A program made the position numbers and the translations under genes. The notes below the pieces were generated by a model. The model did not search any database and was not told where the DNA came from. It saw only the letters and a list, made by a program, of their open reading frames with translations. 18,225 nt of DNA from REEB85 sp018971455. GTDB taxonomy: Bacteria; Pseudomonadota; Alphaproteobacteria; Acetobacterales; Acetobacteraceae. Position 1 is the stretch's first letter. Every line of letters begins with the position of its first letter. Shown in pieces: positions 6,544 to 14,717 of the stretch. The stretch spans positions 1 through 18,225 of the forward strand of contig JAGWNT010000081.1 in assembly GCA_028871195.1 (NCBI GenBank). The letters are read 5' to 3'.

Positions 6544-7704
6544 CTAGGCGATCGGCAGGCGCCGCCGCGTGATCTCGGCGAGGAAGCGCACGCCGTGCGG
6601 GATCGCCGCATCGTTGAAATCGTAATCCGGGTTGTGCAGCGGCGGCGAGGCGGCGCCGTTGCCGATCAGGGCGAAGCAGCCGGGAACGAGGTCGAGAAAG
6701 CGCGCGAAATCCTCCGAGGCGGCGACCGGCGCGCCGTCGCCGCGCACGCAGCCGGCGCCGAACAGCTCGCCCGCGGCGGCCAGCGCAACCGCGGTCAGCG
6801 CCGGGTCGTTCACCAGGGGCACGAATTCGCGCGTGTAGGTCACCTCCGCCGCGCAGTCATGGGCGGCGGCGATGCCGGCGGCGATGCGGCGCATCTGCGC
6901 CTCGATCTCGGCACTCACCTCCGCGCGGAAGCTGCGCGCGTCCCCCAGGATGCGCGCGAGGCCGGGCAGCACGTTGCGCGTGCCGTCGCTCAGCAGCTCC
7001 GTCACCGAGACCACGGCGATGTCGGCCGGGTCGAGCCGGCGCGCGACGATGGTTTGCAGGCCGGTCACCAGCGCGCAGGCGGCGACCAGCACCTCGCGCC
7101 CCTGGTGCGGGCGCGCGGCATGCCCACCGCGGCCACGCAGGGTGATTTCGAAATTGTCCTCGGCCGCCATGGCCGGGCCGGGCCGCGCCTCGAAATGCCC
7201 GATCGGCAGGCCGGGCATGTTGTGCAGGCCGAAGATCTCGCTGAACGGAAAGCGCGCCATCAGCCCGTCTGCCAGCATCGCCTGCGCGCCCCTGCCCCAT
7301 TCCTCGGCAGGCTGAAAGATGAAGCGCACCGTGCCGTCGAAGCCGCCTTCCGCCGCCAGCAGCCGCGCCGCCCCCAGCAGCATGGCGGTGTGCCCGTCAT
7401 GGCCGCAGGCATGCATCAGGCCGGGGGTTTCGGAGCGGTAGGGCCGCGCGCCCCGTTCGGCGATGCGCAGCGCGTCCATGTCGGCGCGCAGCGCGATGGC
7501 GCGGCGCGCGGTGCCGCGCGTCAGCGTGGCGACCACGCCGGTGCCGCCGACCTCCTCAGTCACCTCGGTCAGTCCGAAGCCGCGCAGCCGCTCGGCGACC
7601 AGGCGCGCGGTGCGCCGCTCCTCGAAGCCGAATTCGGGATTGCGGTGGAAATCCTGCCGCCAGGCGGCGAGATCGGCCCAGAGTGCGGCGCGGTCGGCCG
7701 TCAC
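6544..7704 (-). CDS. M20-family metal-dependent amidohydrolase (HipO/IAA-amino-acid hydrolase type)
   Basis: A 386-residue cytoplasmic M20D-type peptidase/amidohydrolase that would remove an acyl or similar group from an amino acid. Dinuclear metal-site motifs are visible: HACGHDGHT (98-106, ligands C100 and H102), FQPAEE (130-135, E134/E135), GLHN (159-162, H161), and the C-terminal PPLHNPDYDF (355-363, H357). The dimerisation domain contains GRGGHAARP (191-199), typical of the group. The start is the GTG at 7704, which shares GTGA with the stop of the upstream lyase; GGAGG lies ten bases before it, so the two are translationally coupled. The frame continues upstream, but only as a shadow of the lyase. 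E. coli likewise places an M20 gene (ygeY) next to the diaminopropionate ammonia-lyase gene ygeX, which supports a joint role. The acyl substrate is unknown. Confidence 0.9.
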   Translation of the reverse strand: MTADRAALWADLAAWRQDFHRNPEFGFEERRTARLVAERLRGFGLTEVTEEVGGTGVVATLTRGTARRAIALRADMDALRIAERGARPYRSETPGLMHACGHDGHTAMLLGAARLLAAEGGFDGTVRFIFQPAEEWGRGAQAMLADGLMARFPFSEIFGLHNMPGLPIGHFEARPGPAMAAEDNFEITLRGRGGHAARPHQGREVLVAACALVTGLQTIVARRLDPADIAVVSVTELLSDGTRNVLPGLARILGDARSFRAEVSAEIEAQMRRIAAGIAAAHDCAAEVTYTREFVPLVNDPALTAVALAAAGELFGAGCVRGDGAPVAASEDFARFLDLVPGCFALIGNGAASPPLHNPDYDFNDAAIPHGVRFLAEITRRRLPIA

Positions 7705-8765
7705 GGTGCCGCATCCTCCAGCGCCGCCTCGGTGATCGGCAGCAGCACGCGGCTGGCCGGGCCGAGACGCAGCGCGTCGCGCAGGCCCGCATTGGCCAGC
7801 GCCGCGACCAGCCCGGCGAGGCTCGCCGCCCCCGATGGCGTGCTGGCCGGGCCGCCCTCCGCGCGCAGCAGCCCGGGCGCGGCCTCCAGCCCGGCCTCGG
7901 CGACGGTCACGGCGCGCGCGCCATGGCGGCGCAGCACCGCCAGCGCCGGCGCGCTGGCCTCGCCGCAGGAGAGCATGCCGGCCGCCGTCTCCAGCTCGCC
8001 CGCCAGCCGCACCGCCCGCCCGGCCGCCAGCGCCGCCGCCACGCAGGCCGCCTGGGCCGGCTCGACGGCGACGATGAGGCCGGGTGCAGCCAGCCATCCG
8101 GCCAGCCCCTCGGCCATGGCGGCCGCGAGCCCGCCGACGCCGGCCTGCACGAAGAGGTGCGTGGGCGGCGCGGCATCGCCCAGCTGCCGGCGGATTTCGG
8201 CGGCGATCACGCCGTATCCCGCCATCACGTCGGCCACCACCGGATCGGCCGGCGCGTCGGTGGTGTCGGCCACCAGGATGCCGCCGCCGGCGCGCGCCGC
8301 GGCGGCGGCCTGGTCCACCGCGTCGTCATAGGTGCCGGCGACCCAGACGATCTCCGCCCCTTCGGCGGCGATCCGCCGGGCGCGGGCATCCGCCACGCTG
8401 GCATGGAGGAAGATGCGCGCCGGTCCGCCGGCCATGCGCGCGGCCACCGCGACGGCCAAACCGTGATTGCCGTCGCTGGCGCAGACCAGCGCCGGCAGCC
8501 CGCCCGGGCGCCGCGCCACCAGGGTCGCGACATCCAGCCCCGCCCGGCGCGCCAGCGCGCGCAGCCCGGCATAGGTGCCGCCGAGGGATTTGAAGCTGCC
8601 CAGCATGCGCTGCCCCTCATCCTTGGCGAGCACCTGGCCGACCCCGAGGGCGGCGGCGAGGCGTGGCAGATCGCGCAGCGGCGTGGGGGCATAGGCGGGC
8701 GACAGAGCGAGCAGCGTGGCGGCAATCGCCTCGGCGCCCGCCATGGGGTCGGGTTCGGTGTTCAT
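7701..8765 (-). CDS. Diaminopropionate ammonia-lyase-like PLP enzyme (fold type II)
   Basis: A 354-residue PLP enzyme resembling DpaL/YgeX, which converts 2,3-diaminopropionate to pyruvate and two ammonia. The PLP lysine is K59 in KDEGQRMLGSFKSLGGTYAG (48-67), a clear match to the family's KDEGQR...FKALGG block. SDGNHG (97-102) binds the cofactor and holds D98; D167 in VADTTD matches the second acidic residue recalled for DAP lyases. QAGVGGLAAA (207-216) is the phosphate loop; SCGEAS (266-271) and TPSGAASL (309-316) match the C-terminal family blocks. It is about 45 residues shorter than E. coli DpaL (about 400), mainly at the N-terminus. So a related activity on another amino acid (threonine/serine dehydratase-like) is possible. 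ATG at 8765. It overlaps the M20 gene by four bases and follows the glycosyltransferase by 52. Confidence 0.75.
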   Translation of the reverse strand: MNTEPDPMAGAEAIAATLLALSPAYAPTPLRDLPRLAAALGVGQVLAKDEGQRMLGSFKSLGGTYAGLRALARRAGLDVATLVARRPGGLPALVCASDGNHGLAVAVAARMAGGPARIFLHASVADARARRIAAEGAEIVWVAGTYDDAVDQAAAAARAGGGILVADTTDAPADPVVADVMAGYGVIAAEIRRQLGDAAPPTHLFVQAGVGGLAAAMAEGLAGWLAAPGLIVAVEPAQAACVAAALAAGRAVRLAGELETAAGMLSCGEASAPALAVLRRHGARAVTVAEAGLEAAPGLLRAEGGPASTPSGAASLAGLVAALANAGLRDALRLGPASRVLLPITEAALEDAAP

Positions 8766-8817
8766 CCGGCCATTCTGCCGCCAACCCGGCCGCGGCGAAA
8801 CCCGCCGCCGGCCCGCC

Positions 8818-10014
8818 TCAGGCTCCAGGGGCCGGCCGGCGCGCCAGAACCCGGTCGAACACCGCGAGCTGGCCGCGGCTGGTCTCCTCCCAGCCGAAGC
8901 GCTCGGCATAGGCGCGCGTCGCCGCGCGGTCCGGCAGGGCGGCGAACAGGCGGCGCACGCCGGCGGCGATGCCGGCGGGGCTGTTCTCCTCCACCACCAG
9001 CCCGGCCGCGGGCTCGTGCACCACCTCGGGGTTGCCGGGGATATTGCTGGCCACCACGGGCGTGCCGCAGGCCATCGATTCGAGCAGCACGTTGGCCCAG
9101 CCCTCGCGCGAGGAGGCCAGCACCATGGCGTCGGCGGCGCTGTAGATCCGCCGCAGCTCGCCATGCGGCCGCGCGCCCAGCAGGCGCACCCGGTCGCCGA
9201 GGCCGAGCCGGGCGATCAGCGCCTCCAGCCGCCCGCGCTCCGGCCCCTCGCCGGCGATGAGAAGGCAGAACCCGGGCAGCTCGGCCATCGCGGCGATGGT
9301 GCGGTCATGCCCCTTGCGCGGAATGAGCAGGCCGACCGAGAGCAGCACCTGGCCCGACACGCCGAGGGCCGCGCGCGCGGCTGCGCGATCGACCGGGGCG
9401 AACCCCTCGAGATCGACGCCGTTGCGCAGCATGGTCACCCGCGCCGGGTCCGCGCCGAGCGCCACCATGTCGTCGCACAGCGGCGTGCTGACGCCGATCA
9501 GCGCGTCGGCGGCGCGCAGGGCGGCCTGGATCAGCCGGCGCGGGCCGGGATAGGTGGGCAGCTGCGTCACGTCCGAGCCGCGCGCCGTCAGCACCACCGG
9601 CCGGCCGAACGCGCGCCCGAGCCAGATCGCCGCGACGCCGTCCGGGTAGAGGTAATGGGCGTCGATCAGGTCGAAATCGAGCCCTGCGCGCCGCAGCCGG
9701 CGCAGCGCGCGCAGGCTCGCCATGTAGAGCAGGTGGGGGGCGACGTTCATGCCGATGCGCGGCAGCACGGCGTAGCGCGGGTGATGCACGGCAACGCCGT
9801 GCCGCGTCTCCGTCGCCGGCACCGTGGCGTGCTGCGCCCAGGCGCCGAAGCGCGGATGGGCCGAGGGGAACCACGGCACCGGCGCCAGCACCGTGCTCGT
9901 CGCCTGGCCGGTGGCGAGCAGGTGGCGCAGCCGGTTCTCGACGAACACGCCGTGGTTGGACCGCACCGCATTGGGATAGAGCGTGCTGAAGGTGAGCAGG
10001 CGCGGCACGGTCAT
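8818..10014 (-). CDS. GT4-family glycosyltransferase (GT-B fold)
   Basis: A 398-residue retaining glycosyltransferase of family GT4 with no membrane segment, probably cytoplasmic or membrane-associated and acting in exopolysaccharide assembly. The N-terminal domain opens with LLTFSTLYPNAVRSNHGVFVENR and has the acceptor-side GSDVTQLP (146-153). The C-terminal domain shows RNGVDLEGF (197-205), SVGLLIPRKGHD (226-237), GEGPER (255-260) and the E-x7-E nucleotide-sugar motif E304...E312 within EGWANVLLE, then ACGTPVVAS (315-323). AGGGG-like ribosome-site bases precede the ATG at 10014. It lies 80 bases downstream of prsT on the same strand. Similar GT4 enzymes occur in exosortase-linked polysaccharide loci, so a shared operon is likely. 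Sugar donor and acceptor cannot be inferred. Confidence 0.88.
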   Translation of the reverse strand: MTVPRLLTFSTLYPNAVRSNHGVFVENRLRHLLATGQATSTVLAPVPWFPSAHPRFGAWAQHATVPATETRHGVAVHHPRYAVLPRIGMNVAPHLLYMASLRALRRLRRAGLDFDLIDAHYLYPDGVAAIWLGRAFGRPVVLTARGSDVTQLPTYPGPRRLIQAALRAADALIGVSTPLCDDMVALGADPARVTMLRNGVDLEGFAPVDRAAARAALGVSGQVLLSVGLLIPRKGHDRTIAAMAELPGFCLLIAGEGPERGRLEALIARLGLGDRVRLLGARPHGELRRIYSAADAMVLASSREGWANVLLESMACGTPVVASNIPGNPEVVHEPAAGLVVEENSPAGIAAGVRRLFAALPDRAATRAYAERFGWEETSRGQLAVFDRVLARRPAPGA

Positions 10015-10094
10015 CCGCCCCTGCCGCCCCTCATGGCGCGCCGCCGCCCGGCGCCGGCGGCCCGGCCGTCATCGGGCGCCATCGCCGGGCGCTC

Positions 10095-12899
10095 TCATCG
10101 GGGTCCCGAAAGCTGCTGGTAGAGGCGCAGCGCGGCCGGCCTGTCGTCGAAATTAAGCAGCCCCTGGACGATCGGCCGCAGCGTCGCCAGCGCCTGCTTG
10201 TCGTGATGCGTGGCGTTCAGCGCCACCGCGAGATGGTACTGCACGGTGGGATCGTTCCACAGCTGTGCGCCGGCCTGGCGCAGCAGGCTGAGCCCGGTCT
10301 CGGCGTCGCCGCCGCTGGTCAGGATCCAGCCCAGCGTGTCGGCGGCCTGCGGCGTCGGCGCGATCAGATAGGCCTTCTGCGCCGTCGCCCGCGCCCGCGC
10401 GTCGCCGCGCTGCTGATAGACCCAGGCGAGGTTGTTGAGCGCCACCGCATCCTGCGGCCGGGCCGCCAGCACGACGCCCAGATGCGCCTCGGCGTCGAAG
10501 AAGCGGCGCGCCTGGATGTCGAGCGAGCCGAGCGCGTCGGCCACCGGCACGTCGCCGGGATGGGCGCCGAGCCAGTCGCGCAGCACCTGGCTCGACTGGT
10601 CGTTGTGCCCGCCGGCATTGAGCGCGTTGGCCAGGCGCAGCACCAGCCCGGCGGAGGGCGCCACCTTCATCGCCGCCTGGAAGGCCGCCACCGCGTCGGC
10701 ATAATGGCCGGCGGCCATGTCGATGTCCCCGCGCAGCAGCCGGGCGGCGGGCAGATTGGCGGGGTCGGCGGCCAGCTTGTCGCCGGCGTCGAGGGCTGCC
10801 TGCAGCCCGTCGGCCTTGAGCACGATGCCGGCATAGGCCTCCAGCAGGGCGGCGTTGCCGGGCAGCGATTTAAGCCCCTCGGCGATCACCGCCTTCGCCG
10901 CGGCGGGGTCCTTCTGCCCCACCAGCAGATCGGCCAGGGCCCGCCGGGTGGGAATGTCGGCGGGGTTGTGTTCGAGCATGGCGCGGTAGGTGTCGCGCGC
11001 CGCCGCGAGGTCGCCCAGGCCGATCTGGGTGCGCGCGACGGCGCTCTGCAGCGCGCCCTGGCTCTGCCGCAGGGCGGCCGGCGCGTCATGCGCCTCGGCC
11101 GCCTTGCGCGCCGCCACGAGCAGCGCCAGCGCCTCCTTGCCGTGGCCGAAGCGGCTCTGCATGTCGGCCAGCTCGATGGTCACGCCGGCATCCTCGGGGG
11201 CGGCGACGTGGGCGCTCTGCAGCCGCGCAAGGGCGGCACTGCTCTTGCCGTCGGCGAGCAGCAGGGTGACCGTGCTGCTCAGCGCCGCCGGGTTCGCCGG
11301 CTCGCGCTGGAGCACCGCTTCCAGCACCGCCAGCGCGTCGGCGCTGCGGTTCTGCAGCATGTCGATCTTGGCCAGGTTGAGCCGCGGCTGGACCGTCTCG
11401 GGGAAGCGCTTGATGGTGTCGAGCAGGGTGGCCCGCGCGCCGGCGAGATCGAGGCGGGACATCTGGAGCAGTGCGGTCAGATTGCCCACCGTGGCGCTGT
11501 CGCCCTCGGCCTTGCGCAGCCCGGCCAGCGCCACCGCCGCGCGATCGAGCTCGCCCGCGGTGATGTCCGCGATCACCAGCGAGGCGCGGGCGCCCTGCTG
11601 CGTCGGCGAGAGTTTGAGGGCGTGCTCGAGATCGTCGCTGGCATGCGCCGAATCACCCAGCGCCATGCGGGTGGCGGCCAGCCGGGTCAGCAGTCCGGCA
11701 TCGTCGGGCAGCAGGATCGCCGCGTGCTCGAAGCTCGCCAGCGCCTGCTGCGGCTGGCCGGCCAGCGAATAGGCGCGGCCGAGCAGGTCGAAGGTCTCGC
11801 CGTCGGCGGAGCCGGCATTGACGGCGCGGCTCAGCGCGTCGATGGCGCGCGCCGGGCGCTGGCCGGCCAGCTCGATGCGGGCGAACAGCTTGATGGCCGG
11901 GAGGTCGTTGGGGTTCTGCTGCAAATACTGGCTGGCGGCATCACGCGCCTGCTCGGCCTGGCCGAGATTGTACTTGACGATGGCGAGGAAATAGAGGCCG
12001 CGCGGAAAGCGCGGCAGCAAGCCGCCGACGCGGGTGAAATCCTTGTCCGCGCCGGCAAAATCCTTGGCCCGGGCGCGCAGTACGCCGTGCAGGTAGGTCC
12101 CCATGGCGCTGCGCGGCTCGGCCTTGAGCACGGCATCCACATCCTCGGCCGCGCGCGAATCCTTGCCGGTGACGAGCAGGATGTTGGCCCGCTCCAGCCG
12201 CGCGGCGACGAGATCGGGGTTGAGCGCCAGCACCGCGTCGAAGGCGTCCAGCGCGCCCGTGCGGTCGCCACGCAGATTGGCGAGCTGGCCCTTGAGGAGC
12301 AGGGCGTCCACCGAGCGCGGATTGATCTGCAGCGCGCGGGCGACCTTGCTCTCGGCCGTCGCGGGGTCGTGCATGGCCACCGCCACGCGCGCCGTGGCCA
12401 GGGCGGCGTCCACCGATTGCGGCGCCAGCCGCTCGGCCTGCTCGGCCTCGCGCCGCGCCGCCGGGGCCTGGCCGAGCGACAATTGCGCGAGGCTGCGCAT
12501 CACCAGCAGGGGCGCGGCTTGGTCGGGCGGCAGGCCCTGCACCGGGAAGTCGCGCAGCAGCGCCTTGTCGTGGCCCTGCGCCAGGTAGCTGCGCGCCAGC
12601 AGCGGATTGACCGCGCGCGGATCGAAGCCGAGGTCGCGCGCCGTGCGCAGCTCCTTCTCGGCGGCCACCGGGTCGCCCATGCGCAGGCTCACCTCGCCGA
12701 GGCGGAAATGCGCCACCGAATTGCGCGGATCGGCCAGCACGGCCCGGCGCAGCGCGATCTGCGCGCCGGCGATGTCGCCCTTGAGCAGCAATTGCTGGGC
12801 GACCGTATAAGGGCTCGGCGCATGGCCGTAGCGCCACCAAACCGCCCCGCCGAGCAGGACGACGAACAGCAGCGGCACGGCAATCAGCAGCTTCTTCAT
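10095..12899 (-). CDS. prsT: PEP-CTERM/exosortase-system TPR-repeat protein PrsT
   Basis: A 934-residue protein with an N-terminal membrane anchor (about residues 4-22, LLIAVPLLFVVLLGGAVWW) and then TPR repeats over nearly its whole length, so the bulk is probably periplasmic. Length, the all-TPR build and the C-terminal blocks AVALNNLAWVYQQRGDARA, ADTLGWILTSGG and VQYHLAVALNA agree with the PrsT family of XrtA/PEP-CTERM loci. Usual members are described as lipoproteins; no lipobox cysteine is seen here, so this one appears anchored by an uncleaved helix. It starts 41 bases after the prsR stop and is followed by a glycosyltransferase. Its role is thought to be scaffolding export or assembly of exosortase-linked extracellular polymer, but no mechanism is proven. 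A generic TPR protein of a polysaccharide locus is the fallback reading. Confidence 0.8.
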   Translation of the reverse strand: MKKLLIAVPLLFVVLLGGAVWWRYGHAPSPYTVAQQLLLKGDIAGAQIALRRAVLADPRNSVAHFRLGEVSLRMGDPVAAEKELRTARDLGFDPRAVNPLLARSYLAQGHDKALLRDFPVQGLPPDQAAPLLVMRSLAQLSLGQAPAARREAEQAERLAPQSVDAALATARVAVAMHDPATAESKVARALQINPRSVDALLLKGQLANLRGDRTGALDAFDAVLALNPDLVAARLERANILLVTGKDSRAAEDVDAVLKAEPRSAMGTYLHGVLRARAKDFAGADKDFTRVGGLLPRFPRGLYFLAIVKYNLGQAEQARDAASQYLQQNPNDLPAIKLFARIELAGQRPARAIDALSRAVNAGSADGETFDLLGRAYSLAGQPQQALASFEHAAILLPDDAGLLTRLAATRMALGDSAHASDDLEHALKLSPTQQGARASLVIADITAGELDRAAVALAGLRKAEGDSATVGNLTALLQMSRLDLAGARATLLDTIKRFPETVQPRLNLAKIDMLQNRSADALAVLEAVLQREPANPAALSSTVTLLLADGKSSAALARLQSAHVAAPEDAGVTIELADMQSRFGHGKEALALLVAARKAAEAHDAPAALRQSQGALQSAVARTQIGLGDLAAARDTYRAMLEHNPADIPTRRALADLLVGQKDPAAAKAVIAEGLKSLPGNAALLEAYAGIVLKADGLQAALDAGDKLAADPANLPAARLLRGDIDMAAGHYADAVAAFQAAMKVAPSAGLVLRLANALNAGGHNDQSSQVLRDWLGAHPGDVPVADALGSLDIQARRFFDAEAHLGVVLAARPQDAVALNNLAWVYQQRGDARARATAQKAYLIAPTPQAADTLGWILTSGGDAETGLSLLRQAGAQLWNDPTVQYHLAVALNATHHDKQALATLRPIVQGLLNFDDRPAALRLYQQLSGPR

Positions 12900-12940
12900 C
12901 GGCGATCGGTCCGTTTACGCAATGGGAACATGGCGCGCCG

Positions 12941-14332
12941 TCAGGACTCGGCGACCGGTGGCGCGTCATCCTCCGCCACCGCGGCCGCCAGGCCGTGCGC
13001 CTCCATCAGCGAATACAGCGTCGGGCGGCTGACGCCGAGCATCTTGGCAGCCAGCGCCAGCGTGCCGTTGCTGCGCGCCAGGGCGAGCGCCAGCACCTCG
13101 CGCTCGGCGTGCAGGCGGGCGGTGCGCAGGTCGAGATCCTGCGGGCCGTCGGTGCCGGCGCTGAGTTCGAGGTCGGCGGCGTCGATCAGCCGGGAGTCGG
13201 ACATCACCACGGCGCGCTTGAGGCGGTTCTCCAGCTCGCGCACATTGCCCGGCCAGCCATGCCGCGCGATCGCGCGCACCGCCTGCTCGGTGAAGCCGCG
13301 CAGGTTGCGGGAGAATTCGCGGTTGAAGCGGCCGAGGAAGTAGCGCGCCAGCAGCAGCGCGTCGCCCGGCCGGTCGCGCAGCGGCGGAATGCGCACGGTG
13401 ACCGAGTTGAGGCGATAGAACAGGTCGCCGCGGAAGCGCCCGTCGCCGATCTGCTCGTCAATGTTGGTGTTGGTCGCCGAGACGATGCGCACATCGACGG
13501 GAATGCTGGTCCGCCCGCCGATGCGCTCGATCACCTGCTCCTGCAGGAAGCGCAGCAGCTTGACCTGCAACGGGTGCGGCAGATCGCCGATCTCGTCGAG
13601 GAAGAGCGTGCCCTTGTTGGCTGCCTCGATCTTGCCGATGGTCTGCTTGACCGCGCCGGTGAAGGCGCCGCGCTCGTGGCCGAACAATTCCGATTCCAGA
13701 AGGTTCTCCGGAATGGCGCCGCAATTGATGGCGATGAAGGGCTGCTTGGCGCGCGGGCCGAGATCGTGCAGCGCGCGCGCCAGCGCCTCCTTGCCGGTGC
13801 CGCTCTCGCCGAGCAGCAGCACGGAGACGTTGGTGGTGGCCAACCGCTCCACCGTGCGGCAGACCTTGAGCATCGGCTCGCTGGCGGTGACGATCTGCTT
13901 GATCGGCGAGGCGGTCGGCGCGGCGGCGAGGCGGCGATTCTCCGCCTCGAGATCGTGCACGTGCAGGGCGCGCTCGATGATGGTGCGCAGCAGCGCGATG
14001 TCCATCGGCTTTTCGCAGAAATCATAGGCGCCGCTGCCGATGGCGCGCAGCGCATGGGTGCGGTCGCCGTGGCTGGTGGCAACGATCACCTTGCTGGTCG
14101 GCAGGAGGGCGGTCAGCGCCTCGACGGTGGCGAAGCCCTCGCTCACCCCGTCCGGGTCGGGCGGCAGGCCGAGATCGACGATGGCGACCGCCGGGCGCTC
14201 CTTCTGCGCCAGCGCCAGCGCCGCCGGGCGGGTATGGGCCACCGCGAGCTCGAAGCCCGGAAAGGCCCAGCGATACTGGCCGCACAGCCCCTCGTCATCC
14301 TCGACGATGAGCAGCGTCGGCTTGCCGGTCAT
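12941..14332 (-). CDS. prsR: PrsR, PEP-CTERM-box sigma-54-dependent response regulator
   Basis: A 463-residue NtrC-type regulator. The receiver domain (about 1-125) has acidic pocket E11-D12-D13, phosphoacceptor D53 in IVDLGLPPDPDGVSEG, and K108 in CEKP; the LGLPPDPDG.SEG signature is typical of PrsR. The AAA+ domain follows: Walker A GESGTGKE (175-182), the sigma-54 contact loop GAFTGA (222-227), Walker B LFLDEIGD (243-250) and FRGDLFYRLN (300-309). A Fis-type helix-turn-helix (about 420-447, ALAAKMLGVSRPTLYSLM) ends it. The start at 14332 has GGAGG eight bases upstream; an in-frame extension to 14446 lacks such a site. It heads the prsR-prsT-glycosyltransferase run. The partner kinase PrsK is normally beside it but absent here. 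It would activate sigma-54 promoters; none was convincingly found in the window. Confidence 0.9.
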   Translation of the reverse strand: MTGKPTLLIVEDDEGLCGQYRWAFPGFELAVAHTRPAALALAQKERPAVAIVDLGLPPDPDGVSEGFATVEALTALLPTSKVIVATSHGDRTHALRAIGSGAYDFCEKPMDIALLRTIIERALHVHDLEAENRRLAAAPTASPIKQIVTASEPMLKVCRTVERLATTNVSVLLLGESGTGKEALARALHDLGPRAKQPFIAINCGAIPENLLESELFGHERGAFTGAVKQTIGKIEAANKGTLFLDEIGDLPHPLQVKLLRFLQEQVIERIGGRTSIPVDVRIVSATNTNIDEQIGDGRFRGDLFYRLNSVTVRIPPLRDRPGDALLLARYFLGRFNREFSRNLRGFTEQAVRAIARHGWPGNVRELENRLKRAVVMSDSRLIDAADLELSAGTDGPQDLDLRTARLHAEREVLALALARSNGTLALAAKMLGVSRPTLYSLMEAHGLAAAVAEDDAPPVAES

Positions 14333-14340
14333 GGCCGGAA

Positions 14341-14345
14341 CCTCC
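14341..14345 (-). promoter_or_regulatory. Shine-Dalgarno GGAGG fixing the prsR start
   Basis: On the minus strand GGAGG is followed by eight bases and the ATG at 14332. It supports the shorter PrsR over an in-frame start at 14446, which would add 38 residues before the receiver domain. Confidence 0.7.
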
Positions 14346-14478
14346 GGGTCGCGGGCCGGCCGGCCCGCGCGATCGGCGCGGCGCGGCCTGTCGAGAGTCG
14401 GCGGGGCGAAAGAATGCACGGCATGCTCATCAGCCATTTCTGCCACGTCCGCCGCAAAAAGGGCAGTGTGCGTTCCGT

Positions 14479-14506
14479 CATGTTAAGAACCCGGCATGTT
14501 GAGAAC
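14479..14506. repeat. Direct repeat CATGTTRAGAAC x2, 16-bp period, upstream of prsR
   Basis: CATGTTAAGAAC (14479-14490) and CATGTTGAGAAC (14495-14506) differ by one base and are separated by CCGG. They lie about 150 bases upstream of the prsR start and about 210 from marR. The arrangement resembles a tandem regulator-binding site. Confidence 0.65.
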
Positions 14507-14563
14507 GCAGCGATTTCTGGACCATCGGCGGCAGCAGGGCGCCGGGCGGGACGACGACACATC

Positions 14564-14598
14564 TTGACTTCAATGAGACCGTAATGGTACCGTTATAT
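14564..14598. promoter_or_regulatory. Candidate divergent promoters with near-palindromic operator
   Basis: Plus strand: TTGACT (14564-14569), 18 bases, TACCGT (14588-14593), a weak promoter towards marR. Minus strand: TATAAC (14597-14592), a five-of-six -10 match towards prsR, without a good -35. Both cover the 14-bp inverted repeat TAATGGTACCGTTA (14582-14595), with one mismatched pair, of the size and symmetry of a MarR operator. A role in MarR autoregulation and prsR control is inferred. Confidence 0.4.
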
Positions 14599-14717
14599 GT
14601 CGCAATTTCGCGCCGATCGGGCCAGGCGGGTTGTGCCCGGCTTCCGGTCGAGCGAGCGGTCTGCGTCGCTGGCCGGCCTTCGTGGTTGCCAGGCCGTCCC
14701 TTATGGAGAGCACTCAA

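Larger units (their letters stand above)
14346..14717. other. Divergent prsR-marR intergenic region
   Basis: About 370 bases without a supported gene. It holds the direct repeat at 14479-14506, the near-palindrome at 14582-14595 with candidate promoters on both strands, and long leaders on each side (about 250 bases to prsR, about 118 to marR). The stretch 14461-14610 is visibly more AT-rich than the rest of the window. No RNA gene or riboswitch fold was recognised. Confidence 0.6.

Noticed and set aside
6466..9260. Long plus-strand frames opposite the M20, lyase and glycosyltransferase genes
   Set aside because: Low-complexity Arg/Gly/Ala translations with no motif; the minus strand carries complete enzymes.
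10203..13343. Very long plus-strand open frame (over 1000 codons) opposite prsT and prsR
   Set aside because: Antisense shadow. The composition is Arg/Gly/Gln/His-rich with no fold, which is typical of GC-rich complements, while the minus strand encodes clear TPR and NtrC domains.
14333..14446. PrsR extension to the ATG at 14446
   Set aside because: Receiver domains of this family begin right before the LLIVEDD strand, and GGAGG supports the start at 14332.
14447..14500. EcfG-type (GGAAC-N17-CGTT) or sigma-54 (-24/-12) promoter upstream of prsR
   Set aside because: GGAAC is present on the minus strand at 14476-14472, but the spaced partner reads CGGC; no TGGCAC-N5-TTGC match was found.
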